The position numbers and the translations under genes are program-made. Positions 11,699-22,324 of a DNA stretch of 64,000 nt are shown in pieces. The stretch is from Salvia splendens. Taxonomy: Eukaryota > Streptophyta > Magnoliopsida > Lamiales > Lamiaceae. The stretch is from positions 13,300,589 through 13,364,588 of the forward strand of contig NC_056052.1 of the NCBI RefSeq assembly GCF_004379255.2. The letters are read 5' to 3'. The notes below the pieces were generated by a model. That model searched no databases, had not been told where the DNA came from, and was given only the letters and a program-made list of their open reading frames with translations. Numbering within the stretch: the stretch's first letter is position 1; every line of letters starts with the position of its first letter.

Positions 11699-11715
11699 TT
11701 TAAGTGTGAGCAGTT
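11699..11715 (+). promoter_or_regulatory. Probable polypurine-tract position of E1
   Basis: The bases directly before the 3' LTR read TTAAGTGTGAGCAGT. Plus-strand synthesis should start here. The segment is only moderately purine-rich, unlike the G-run common in other Athila elements, so the call rests mainly on position and its identical counterpart in E2. Confidence 0.5.
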
Positions 11716-13203
11716 TGATAAGGCTAATTTCATGCATAGGTCTAGGGGGTGAATTCATACAATTAAAAGGTCTAACACATGTTTTAAGCCAGGTGTGTAG
11801 AAGAATATACCAGGTCGAGGAACAAAGAAGGTGGATTCCAAGGACCATGCAATTATGGTGAATAAGTGAGCAAATTCGGAGGAAACAACTAGACGGAGGG
11901 ATCGTGAAGCTGAAGGGTAGAATGGAGATTTCTGCGAAGGTTTCTAGAAGATGCTACCCCACCTATATAAGGAAGGAAGCATGTAATCTGGAGGGATCCT
12001 CTCGGGGGGGACCTCAGTAACAGATTTAGTTGGCAACTCACTTCACTTCTACACACTTTCGGGTTCTGATGGGGAAATTATAGGGTAGTTCTGGGTACTG
12101 GTTGATAGTTAGTTGTTGGAGTAACACCATCCTCGTGGAGGGCAAAGAAACAATTTAAATCGCTTTCATTTTAGTTTTCTGTCGTGAATTTCACCGAGCT
12201 TCGCCGTTCGGAGCTCGACCCTGTTTACTATCGAATTGCTTTAGTTTATGAAATTTCTGTTTTCCGCCATTGACAAGTTATGTTGATTTCGATTATGGGC
12301 GTTCATTATTTTGCGTTTGTTGTAGTTGCTGAGTTGGATGTTTGAGTTTTGTGTTGGTTGACGAGTTTGGTGAAATTGTTGGAATCTGGTGTTGATCGAA
12401 GTAGATCTGGGTGAATCGGGAACCATGGAGTTGATTTTGGTTGTTGTTTGGGTTCGGATGGCTTGGATCCGGAGTGGATTGAGTTTCTGACGTTGGATGT
12501 GAAGAGTGATTGAGACTTATGCCTAACTTTCATGTTTTCATTTCATTCCGCCTAGTATACGTAGATCTGTTCTATTTCCGGTTGTTTGCAAGTTTCCAAC
12601 GTCCGAACTTTTACATTTTGTTTGAATCTCGGTATATGCTCTATTTTCTCCATCTTCGTGTTTGATTTAGTTGATGTGATGCTTGTCGTTGTCAGTTGGA
12701 TGCTTTGTTAGTTAGTTGCAGCTTTAATTCCGTATTTGATATTTCTAGAAGTTGGCCCCCAATTCTTAGTTGTGTTATGTTTAACTATAGTTGGTAATCG
12801 TTTGCTCTATCTAGGAAGTAGGTTTAAAATTCCGTAGTTCTAAGAATGTTAAAGCACTGCATATTGTTTACAGTTTACTAGGTCTAGTGTCTAATTTCGT
12901 GCCTAGGTCTAGAAGTAGAATACCTCAACCAAAGTTTGCGTGGCAGCAGCCGTTTTCTAACCGAAAATCTCTAGATGTTTTCTTGCTAGTCCATCTTTGT
13001 GGGATCGACCCCTTGCTTCCCTATGCTAGTCTATAGTATAACGGGTTGAGGGATCTTTGAAACGCAAGAGTTTGTGTGTCCTTAGCCAGAGTCTTCCGTG
13101 TCGCCTTGAGTTCCTAGACCTAGTGTTTAGTGGATTCAGTGGACTTGGCAGCTCGATCTAGGAATTTATCATACACACGCTCACACGAAAGACACACGTT
13201 TCA
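11716..13203 (+). repeat. 3' LTR of E1, complete
   Basis: It starts TGATAAGGCTAA and ends CGTTTCA, with TG...CA termini, 1488 bases long. The start is shared with E2's LTRs (47554 and 62962), and the end matches the 5' LTR at 1225. The TATA-like box is at 11964-11970. The sequence just after it (GGAGGGATCCTCTCGG) is conserved in E2's LTR, as expected around a transcription start. No gene lies inside. Confidence 0.95.
11964..11970 (+). promoter_or_regulatory. TATA-like box in E1 3' LTR
   Basis: TATATAA lies about 250 bases into the LTR, in the place where E2 has TATAAAAG. It is the likely core of the element promoter. Confidence 0.65.
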
Positions 13204-15420
13204 TGCCTCAGTCAAAATTTCATTTTGAAGTCCTTCGTCATTCGGCACACATAGCCTTCCCTCGTAGGTGAGGGCATTGTCAGCCTCTTCTCGGAACTTC
13301 TCTTGCTCACCTGTCCTCACCTTTAGTCAAACTCTCTCAAAATCTTTATCATTTCTTTGCCCCTCTCTTATCCTCGTTCGGAGTTCGGGTGCAATCACCA
13401 ATGTGGCGATCCTTCCTTTTACGGTCTCCGGGCTCTCACTACTTCCAATCGCATCTTGCTAAATTCACGAACGAAATTTTCCTCTTGCATGAGAAAAGTG
13501 GCCAGTTTAGTTTGGGTTTTTCGGCTCAGTGCATCTGCCACCACATTTACTTTTCCCGGATGATAGTTAATGCCATAGTCATAATCCTTGACTAGCTCGA
13601 GCCATCTGCGTTGCCTCATGTTCAAGTCTTTCTGCTCAAAGAAGTATTTTAGGCTCTTGTGATCAGTAAAAATTTCACACCGAACTCCGTAGAGGTGGTG
13701 TCTCCAAATCTTCAAAGCATGCACGAGGGCTGCTAATTCCAAGACATGAGTAGGGTAGTTTAGCTCGTGTGGCCTCAATTGACGCGAAGCATAGGCAATC
13801 ACCTTACCGTTCTGCATCAATACACATCCAAGTCCAACCCTAGATGCGTCAGTGTAAACCACATATTCTATTCCCGGCTCTGGCACGGCTAGGATAGGTG
13901 CAGTAGTCAACTTCTCTTTCAACAACTGAAAACTAGTCTCACACTCTGGCGTCCAATTGACCTTAACCCCTTTCTTCAGTTGCTGGGTCATCGACCTTGC
14001 AATTTTTGAAAATCCTTCGATGTATCCTCGGTAGTATCCCGCCAGACACAGGAAACTTCGAATCTCATTTGGGGTCTTTGGCGTTTTCACTGTTGTACGG
14101 CCTCCCCCTTTGCAGGGTCAACTCGAATCCCTTCGGCCGTCACAATATGCCCCAAGAAGTTTACTTCCTTTATCCAAAAATCACACTTACTGAACTTGGC
14201 GTATAGCTTCTCCGTTCTCAGTGTCTCTAGAGTGATCCTTAGATGTTCCCCATGTTCTTTTTCATTCTTCGAGTAAACGAGCACATCATCTATGAACACC
14301 AAGATGAACTTGTCCAAGTATGTGTGGAATACTCGATTCATTAAGTCCATGAATACCGCAGGTGCATTTGTTAGTCCAAACGGCATTAATACAAACTCAT
14401 AATGCCCATATCTTGTTCGGAACGCCGTCTTGGGTATATCTTCTCTTCGTACCCTCAATTGGTGATATCCCGACCTTAAATCCATTTTTGAAAATACCTA
14501 TGCTCCCCTGACTTGGTCAAACATGTCATCTATTCTCGGTAGAGGATACTTGTTCTTGAGAGTTAATTTATTCAATTCCCGATAGTCTATGCACATTCTC
14601 AGCGTTCCGTCTCTTTCTTCTTCACGAATAGCACATGTGCTCCCCACGGCGATACGCTGGGTCTGATGAAACCCAAGTCCAATAGTTCTTGTAGCTGAAT
14701 TTTGAGTTCTTCCAACTCTTTAGGTTCCATCCTATAAGGTGCCTTCGATACTGGTGCGGCTCCTGGTTCCAGATCGATAGTAAACTCCAACTGTCTATCA
14801 GGCGGCGGTCCTCGCAAAGCATCGGGAAAAACGTCTGGGAACTCACGTACTACAGCCACATCTTCAACTTTTCTTTTTTTCTTGTCGTGCCCTTGCAGGT
14901 AGACAAGATAGGCAGGATGCCCCTTTCTAATCATCGTAGTTGCTTGAAGTGCCGAGATTACCCAAGTCCGTTGATTCATTGGAGTCCCGTGGAAGGTAGT
15001 GGGCTTCTTCCCCGGGGTTTGTAACGAAATTTGCCTCTCTTGACAGCGAATAGTGGCATAGTTTTCAGCTAGCCAGTCCATCCCCAGAATAATGTCAACG
15101 TTTTCCATTGACATAACATGTAGATTGTGAGCCACTAAGCTAAGTTCTCCCACCACAAATTCTATGTTCGAGCAAGATTGTGAAATGTCTATAAGGCCTC
15201 CTACTGGTGAGTTCACATTCATCTTATGTTCAAGTTCATCAATAGGAAGTTTTAAAGCATCTACGCATGAGTAGGATATAAAGGAGTGCGATGCACCCGT
15301 ATCAAACAGAACAACAACAGGCATGTCAAGTACTATTCTCAAACCTGCCAAATTATCATGTTTCAGGTCTCCCTGTGCGGCTTTAGTTTGTTTGCGTCCC
15401 AAAGCATAGGCCCTAGCCTG
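13204..15420 (-). pseudogene. pol: Chromovirus A protease-RT-RNase H-integrase (partial), broken
   Basis: Read downwards in coordinate: protease with DTGAS (first four residues at 15289-15303); RT with FVKKKE, a tyrosine-decoding SGYHQL block and the catalytic FIDD at 14285-14296; RNase H with TDAS, a Glu in LELAAL and FTDHKSL, all acidic residues present; then the HHCC start of integrase, cut at 13204. The catalytic centres are intact, but the frame is broken near 14600 (lost bases after FVKKKE), by TAG at 14498-14500, by a shift near 14088 and by a stop around 13417. These are few breaks for 2.2 kb, so decay is moderate. Confidence 0.92.
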
Positions 15421-16448
15421 AGTGGGATATGGTTGGCAACGCTGTTGCGGCTGCTGAGGTGGTGTAGTATTCCCTCGAGGCCCATTTGGTGTTCCCCCAA
15501 CTCCAGCGTTATTGTTGCTAGGGCACTCTTTGGCGAAGTGTCCAACTCCACCACACTTGTAGCATACATTCGTCCCGATTCTGCACTCCCCCATATGATT
15601 CTTCTGGCACTTGGCGCAGGGAGGTGCTCTCTGACGGTACTCTCCACCTTGATATGGAGTAGTTTTCTTTCCCTTGCCCCGTGCAGAGTTTGGGGTACCC
15701 TGGAATCTCTTGTTGTCAAAGGATTCTCTGTTCCCGTCCCACTTTCTCATATCCCGAAAATTCTGTTGTGGTGTAGGTGGTGTTGGAGTAGTAGGCGTTG
15801 CTGTCTTTTCTCGTGGCATTGCTTCCTCCACGTCCAACGCACGAGATAGTGACTAGGCATACGAGAGCCTTCCACGGCATGCCAAAGCCATCCTTATTTC
15901 GTACCTCAGACCAGCACAAAATTTCTCCGCCATTTTCTCATCAGTATTCACTTGCTCTGGTGCATATCGAGACATATCACATAGGGCACGGTCATATTCT
16001 GTCACTGTCATCCGCCCTTGTTTCAGATTGTAGAATTCGGCCTCCTTAGCCTTACGGTAACTCCTCGGAATGTACTTATCGTATAATTCCTCCTTGAAGT
16101 CTTCCACATCAGGGCGTCTAGTTGTTCACGCGTCATTGTCCGCTGCTTGGTCTCCCACCAAAATTCTGCGGACCCAGTGAGCTGGTAGGTCACGCACGAT
16201 GGGCACTCCTGATTGGTGCACCTTAGGAATTTGAATCTGCGCTCTATGGATAAAATCCATGTTTCAGCCTTGGTCGGATTTCCCATTCCATCAAACACGG
16301 GAGGGCGTTCTTTGCGAAATTCCTTTTCAATGTTTCGTTCTAGTTGTGGTGGTGGTGATGGTGGTGGTTGTCCTTCGGGTCCCATACTACTTTGGGTTTC
16401 ATTGCTGGCCTCGTTTTCGTGATGAACTGATACGCGTCTGGGAGGCAT
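15421..16448 (-). pseudogene. gag: Chromovirus A gag with CCHC knuckle, broken
   Basis: The start ATG at 16448 gives MPPRR, a common Gag start in this group; the open frame extends further upstream without support. The capsid core contains ERPPVFDG, WILSIERRF and FWWETK. A second block (16107-15856) reads FKEELYDKYIP and YAPE. The zinc knuckle CYKCGGVGHFAKEC is at 15523-15564, preceded by a second Cys pair (CAKC). A frame change lies near 16110-16130, and TAG at 15853-15855 separates the capsid from the knuckle. Confidence 0.9.
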
Positions 16449-17554
16449 TCTGATTAACACACGCGTTAGTACAATTGTCTGAACTTTGCCCATTACCACA
16501 CCACACCACACAGCCTTTCCAAAATAATTTCACAGGTTTTCCATGCATATCAAAGTAAACACGAGCAAAACGATAAAGCAACAAAAATTTTATAACTTAA
16601 AACCAATATGTGTTTCAACAAAGTCTTTGCAACAAATTCAATCGAAAACTCAAAAGAAGTTATTACGTAGTTCGTTAAAACAAAACATCTATAAAACTAA
16701 GGAAAACAGAAAAAAAGAACTCTACTCCTCGGGTGCTCTCTCAACATTCGCCGCATCCTCGTTCATCAACTTCAATCTCCCTTTCAAGGGGTTCTTCATC
16801 CTCGTCGGGGTCATCCTCTTCTTCCATGGGATTTTTCTCATCTTCAAGAGGTCCTTCCTCATCTTCAGGAGGATCTTCCTCCTCCTCTTCCTCATCGTTC
16901 TCTCTCACATATGTAGCTACGTCGATATGCTTATCGACAACAAGGACTTCCATCGCAGGAGGTGCAGAAGTGCTCATCCCAAGCCTCCTTTTCTTGGGAA
17001 AGTTTGGCTGCTGCGTCTCACTCTCGTATCGACCCCCGCTGTAGGGGCTGAGACGCGATGAGGATGCCTCCTTCTTAGGTGGGGCATAGGGCGGCGGTCC
17101 GTCACGAGCATCAACTAGGGCTTCAAAAGAACCTTCACGAAACTATGCATATCTCCTTGCACACTATAGTCGGGGAGCCTATGCCAAAGGTACGGCCGCG
17201 AGGCATCATCGACCCACCTATTCCAAGGAGCCGGTAAACCATCAATCAACCTCATTATGCCCTCGTAGAGTTTCACTCCACACCCATGGGCATCCCCTCC
17301 ATAGTGCCAAGTAGTCAGAAACGTAAGACATCAAAGGGGCCCTCTCGTCTCTCTCGAACCCCCGGTACAGTTCCACAGCCCGCAGCCCATTCTTGACGTA
17401 CCAGCCCTTAGCGGTGCATGAATCATAATCGCCATCTACATGAAAGTAAGTTTCCTTAGTAACGAATCGAAGAGAAGAAACAAAATAGGGTAGAGAAGGA
17501 TAAGTACGCGTAGAGAACGTCATACGTGCTACCGTGTATATACCCGTCGGTTAC

Positions 17555-19038
17555 TGATAAGTCGTATTCTAGGCCTTGGTTACTGGTCAGTATGATGTGC
17601 ATAATTGGATTATATCTGCAAAACAGTTGCTTAAGTGTGCAGGATGAGTGTTCTAGCCAGTAGGCAAAGCTTCGGATACTTCAGGTGAAAAGGGCGTCAG
17701 AATGATTACATACTGACCAGGATGCATGCAAAAAATATGGCTCGAGATGGAGAAGAAGGATAGTTGGGGCTGGTCAACCGCAATTAAGGGCAGAGAAGTC
17801 ATTTCGCAATGAGGTTTTACCCTAAAATCAAGGGCAAGCCTCCCTATAAAAGGAAGCCACTTGGAGAGATAAAAAGAATCATCATCATCCACTCTTAGGT
17901 AGAAATCTCTCGGGAGTTCAGTTCTTCAGTCCAGTCCAGAGTCTCATTCCTCGCCATAGCCATGATCACCTGAGTTCTAGAAACCTCCGGAGTTCCAGAT
18001 GTTCTCTTTCCAGTCAGCACGATCGTAGTTAGTATTTCCATCGCCCGGAGTGGCAAAAACAATTTTTATTTACTTTCTAGTTAATCTTGTTTGTTTTCTC
18101 TACGTTGGATCTTTCGCATTTCCAGTATTTTGCTTATTTTGAAGTCTTGGTTGTGATCCAAACGTTTTCTAAATGCTATGAAGTTGTTTCGTTTCGGTTG
18201 TATCGTTGTTCTTTCTTCTTTCTGCCTAGTTAGCGTAGATCTAGCATTTTCGGTTGTCTCTAGTGTTAAATCGCATATTTCAGTTTAGTAGTTAATTTCT
18301 CTAAGTTAGCTGGTTGTTTACTGTTTGATCGCGTTTGAAGATTGTTACATGTGAAGCTCATTTACGTGATTCTTACCACCTTGCATGTTGGCCGGTAGGC
18401 GAAGTTTCATTTTCAGTGTTTGAGTTAGAGTTGGAATTTTGGTAGTAGATCTGTGTTCTGAAGCTGTTAATCTTTGTTTTCATGGCGTTGAATCTGGCTG
18501 GTGAACTGATTATTTTCATGTTGAAGAAGATGACATCTCCATCAAGTTTTGGGACCACTTTGCTTTTTAGTTGCTTTTTTACTTTTGTCCTTCACTTTTT
18601 AGCTTGTACCCTACAGATCTGTCAGCCCAGTCACCATAACTACCACTTATTCTCTGACCTTCAGTTTAGTCTTTTATAGAAACCCAGTACTTTTCACATA
18701 TTTTTTCTGTTATACCCCATAAACCAATTTCCACGTACGCAACCACATGTCGACCACCCTTCACCCGTCCTAGTCAGTAGAGTACCATCTTAATTTCCCG
18801 TCTAGGTAGAAACTCAACCCAAGCGTGGTAGCTAACCAAACCTTCCAGAATATCACCACAATCACTCCAAATTGTCACCATCTCTGTGGGATTCGACCCC
18901 TACCTTCACTATACTACCCAGTAGAAGAGGGCTGAGGAATTATTTATACCAGGTTCAGGATTAGCTGGGGCTTGTTTTATCCTGATCAGTAGGATACACC
19001 TGGGCTGGAACGACACCTGACGCAAACCTGCTCTTTCA
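17555..19038 (+). repeat. Solo LTR, Athila-like, with 5-bp target duplication
   Basis: It is 1484 bases, TGATAAGTCG to CTTTCA. The flanking bases are GTTAC at 17550-17554 and GTTAC at 19039-19043, an exact target-site duplication. It has a TATA box (TATAAAAG at 17845-17852) and the box GTGGGATTCGACCCC at 18886-18900. It belongs to a different family from E1 and E2 but shares their layout. A single LTR between perfect duplicates indicates LTR-LTR recombination that removed the internal region. No gene is inside. Confidence 0.93.
17845..17852 (+). promoter_or_regulatory. TATA box in the solo LTR
   Basis: TATAAAAG lies about 290 bases from the LTR start, comparable to its position in the E1 and E2 LTRs. 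It could still drive transcription towards 19039, antisense to chromovirus A. Confidence 0.65.
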
Positions 19039-19500
19039 GTTACCATAGGAAAAGAGTCATAACGATTCTTTCTTTTAAAGTTATCATCTAAGGATAGATG
19101 TTTCGTGTATAAGGAACGTAGTAACTTGCAATCTCGTCAATTCTTTCGAACTAGCACTAGTCGCGCTTCACAAGGTTATCCTTGTCTCGTCATCTCATCA
19201 TCCCTTGGGATTTGCTCTTTTCTATGCACCATTCGTTCCATCGATACATATATTGTCTTAAAAGGAAGTAGTCCGCGCGTATATGACTAGCCTACATCTG
19301 AGGCCTTTGAAGTCTACATCTCAATCATATCCCATTCATCATCACGTCCAACATGCCTCGTTTCAAATCATTGTACCTTCTTTCTTGTTGAGCGCGGCGA
19401 GACGGAATGTTGAGCCTTTAATGAATACTCTTTTAGTCTAGCGAAACGTGTCTAGACTAGATTGAATAAATGACTCTCGGTCCAGAGCGGAAGGAAAAAT

Positions 19501-19513
19501 TGCTCTAATACCA
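19501..19513 (-). other. Primer-binding site of chromovirus A (initiator Met type)
   Basis: On the minus strand it reads TGGTATTAGAGCA, three bases after the LTR end. It matches the plant initiator-tRNA-Met primer site TGGTATCAGAGC with one change. Confidence 0.9.
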
Positions 19514-19516
19514 TTC

Positions 19517-22324
19517 TGTCACGACCGCACTTCCTAAGGATAGAAAGCACGGTGGATCGTGACTAATGGGGGAATTAAGAAGCGGGGAAGAAAGGGGAAA
19601 CAATCAAAGGGGTACGACATGTAGATCAAAAGACGAAACTTTATTATCAAACTATAGTCTGAGATCACGAAGCAACATAGTTTGAATGAAAATAGTTCAA
19701 CAGATTAAGGAAGCATAAGAGTTTTTTAAAAACTTGACGTAGCGGAAGCATTTGAGAGTTAGCTACTACTATGTATGAAGACACAATAGCAACCGGAACA
19801 TTTACTGAATACGGTCTTTGTCCAAATGCTCAACATCCTCCGTCCTCATCAACGCTCAACCTGCACATAGGGAAAACACATGCAGGGGATGAGTACTTGA
19901 TGCACTCAGTGAACTCATGCCCGAAATACATTTTATCGATAAAGTTATGTCAGCCATCATTGAGTGAAACTCGGGTTTTTCTTTAAAAGGCCGAGAAACA
20001 CTAAAATCATTCCTTAAATAAAATAGTGTCCGCGCGGACAATGTCATCGTCATCCTCCATCATATACCATATCTGAACCATCATGTGAAACGAGAATGTT
20101 GCCACAAACTCGATCGCTGGACCGGCCGACCTAAGGGACGTCTCACGATCCCCATCAGTGCACTAGCCTAAGTAGGGTTCAGATCCTAGTTAGACCCGAA
20201 TTCGTTAACCATCAAAGTCTAGTAGAACATTGTTCTAGTAGACAATCAGATAGGCAATTCAAACATAAAGTACGGCATGACATAATATTTAAACCACCCT
20301 TATTTCACCATGAACATATCATTTGCAAATAAAGAAGTTTAAGTAATAAAGCCCACCTCAAAAGCTTAGAGTTTCCTTAAGTAGCTTCTCGTTCCGACTT
20401 TAGCGGGCGTGCGAACCACCTTTTTTGGAAAGACATAAATTACACATCAATCTCCATAACGAAGACATTTTGAATGCATGCACTCTAATTAAAGTCTTTT
20501 ATTTCATTTTATCGGTTTTTGTGCATTTCCGATTATTCAGCGGCCGCCCAAGGCGTCACGTGCGACGTCGGTCGGCCGCTTACGCCCATTCTTTCCTCTG
20601 TTGGCTCCTCGTATTTTCCATGACGTCAAAATATATATCTAAAATTAATTAAGCGCATAATTAATTTATCGCAACCATTTTCCTTCGCATTTATTTTATT
20701 CCGGACTTGGGATGAAATTATTCATAATTTGAAGTATTCCAGAAATTAATTAAAATTTCCCACGATTAAATTAAATTATTCTTTACGATTAAATTATCGG
20801 CCCAACATTTAATCATTTCCCTACCTTATATTTCCAAATTAACTAAGAAGCCCCGAATACATTAAAAGAGGGCCCAACTAAAAAAAAACTTCCAATTAAG
20901 TTATAAGGCCCAATTTCAAACTAAACAAAAGTGGCCCACTCATCACTCTCTCTCTCTTCCCCCTTTTTGTTCTTTCTCTTTTCTTCCTCTTCTTCTCTAT
21001 CACTCGATGCAAATTCCGTCGACGGAAGAAAGAAAACAGACGCTCCCTCTCAAATCCCGTCGTCTCTCCGTCGCGTCTTCCTTCCTCACGATGCCGCACG
21101 ACATCGGAGTGAGGAAGTCCAGCCATCACCACGCTGTCGCTGCTGCCTCCGTGCTGTCGCCGGCAGCCGCTGCTGCTCGCTGGAGTCGCCGGCCGCCGCT
21201 GCTGCCACCCGAGTCTGCTGCCATCGTCGCCGGGTTGGCCGTCGCAGGGCCCGGCGGCGATGCTGCTGTTCCAGCCACTGTCGGCTGACCTCCCCCCCCC
21301 CCCGACACCACTCCGAACAAGCCCGAAATAACTCCAACCCATCCCGATTCAACCCGCAAGATAAGTTCTCATACAAAGTTGTGTTCTTTCGTGTTTTCCA
21401 TTAATCACGGCGGTGTTCGATTAGTTTTATATGTTGAATTACTTGTGGGAGATTCATGTATGAAATATGTATGAAAGGTGTAATGAGATATATGTTAAAA
21501 CTTCATGCTTTGAAGATTGGGTAGAGATTATACCTCAAATGGATTGAACTTGGTGGTGGAGGAACAAAAATGGAAACAAAAATGGTAACAAAAATGGTAG
21601 GGGAAAGATAAATAAGTTTTAATTTTGGGTGACTCTTGATTTTGTAGAGTTAATTGAGGGAGATGGAAATCGGCCGAGAAGGAGGAGAAGAGAAAGGAAG
21701 AAAGGTGTTGGGCTGGTTCCCACATTTTTGGAATGGATTGGGCTCCCATAATTTAATTAAATTTGTTTTGGGCTCATTTAGTGGTAAGGTCCATACTTGT
21801 ATAATTCTTTATTGGTTAGACTTTTTAATTGTTGTGGCCCAAAGCCATTTTAAATAAACATTTGGACTTCAATCTTAATTGAGAAGCCCAAATATATATA
21901 TACTTTATATTCTCGCATTTCTTTCTATGATTAAAATTCATGGAAACTAATTAATTTCGTTATCTCGTCTCCAACGAAGATTAAAATCACCCAACGCAAC
22001 AATTTATATTTAGTGTTGTTCCAAATATAAATTCCTCAACCGTTCCTCGATTTAAGCGCGCCAAGCACTATAAAATCCATCTCAAACATCTCATTCAATC
22101 ATGCCAAGTATAGCAATATCAACATCATTACTTCAACGAGACTTTCAAACACGTCTCCTAAAATTTCACCATTAAATAAAAAGGGAGGTCTCATTCCACA
22201 TCAACATATAAATACTACACTCCATTTCAAAGAAAATTAACGAGAAGGGTAGCATACGAAATAGTTTTATTAATTATTTTATGACATATATTAAATTAGT
22301 ACTTTAAAAAGTACGGGCGTTACA
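19517..22324 (-). repeat. 5' LTR of chromovirus A
   Basis: On the minus strand it runs TGTAACGCCCGTAC to GGTCGTGACA, 2808 bases. It borders LINE 1 at 22325 (flank CCCTC). A GC-rich block at about 21040-21290 contrasts with the AT-rich remainder, and a run of 12 C at about 21292-21303 is longer than the 7-base run in LTR C. The + strand ORF at 20931-21404 is low in complexity and antisense to the element, and I do not call it a gene. Confidence 0.93.

Larger units (their letters stand above)
10311..11715 (+). other. 3' noncoding region of E1
   Basis: This is about 1.4 kb without a supported gene. It holds three kinds of short inverted repeat: CACTTAG/CTAAGTG hairpins (10446-10642), GCTTG-RGGA-CAAGC hairpins (10729-10742 and 11681-11694) and CTGGAC-GAA-GTCCAG hairpins (11097-11190). 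E2 has the same arrangement at 61566-62961, so this is a family trait. Between them I see only unstructured sequence. Confidence 0.75.
1..13203 (+). mobile_element. Athila-type Ty3/gypsy retrotransposon E1, left end cut by the window
   Basis: The order is LTR, primer site, gag, protease, RT, RNase H, integrase, a further ORF, a long 3' noncoding stretch and a second LTR. This is the Athila layout. Alignment with the complete 3' LTR shows the window starts about 262 bases inside the 5' LTR. All ORFs carry stops or frameshifts, so this copy cannot make its proteins. Over the first ~390 aligned LTR bases I count about two dozen differences, so insertion was not recent. The element ends at 13203 inside the integrase of a minus-strand chromovirus and is therefore younger than that element. 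The right flank is TGCCT; the matching left flank is outside the window. Confidence 0.93.
16742..19241 (-). pseudogene. Apparent extra leader ORF ahead of gag in chromovirus A, split by a solo LTR
   Basis: Between primer site and gag the minus strand reads as protein in several joined frames. A possible start is the ATG at 19241 (MERMVHRKEQ). A stretch with YTKHLSLDDNF and MVTDGYIHGSTYDVL follows and crosses the solo LTR insertion point. After a frame change come DYDSCTAKGWYVKNGLRAVE (17523-17242) and WNRWVDDASRPYLWHRLPDY. After another shift there is a PPYAPPKKE linker, a basic PKKRRLG, and a Glu/Asp-rich tail ending at 16742. I do not recognise the family. The basic cluster could be a nuclear signal. 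That it was once one ORF is inference from readable, gene-like stretches in register. Confidence 0.5.
13204..22324 (-). mobile_element. Tekay/Del-like chromovirus A, minus strand, interrupted
   Basis: Read on the minus strand it has the 5' LTR (19517-22324), a Met-type primer site, a leader with an apparent extra ORF, gag with a zinc knuckle, protease, RT, RNase H and the first part of integrase. It then stops at 13204, where E1 was inserted. The rest of integrase and the 3' LTR should lie left of the window. A solo LTR (17555-19038) splits the leader. RT and RNase H sequences resemble Tekay/Del chromoviruses, but the chromodomain of this copy is not in the window. Its LTR is about 96% identical, by eye over 370 bases, to the LTR of element C. 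Confidence 0.9.

Noticed and set aside
16741..16977. Very acidic minus-strand frame considered as a separate small gene
   Set aside because: It reads on from the PKKRRLG segment upstream and fits better as the tail of the proposed leader ORF.
20931..21404. ORF of 157 codons, conserved in the other LTR as a 192-codon minus frame (44246-44824)
   Set aside because: It is antisense to the element, of Ser/Arg/Cys-rich low complexity, and lies in the GC-rich LTR block. Similarity follows from the LTRs being copies.
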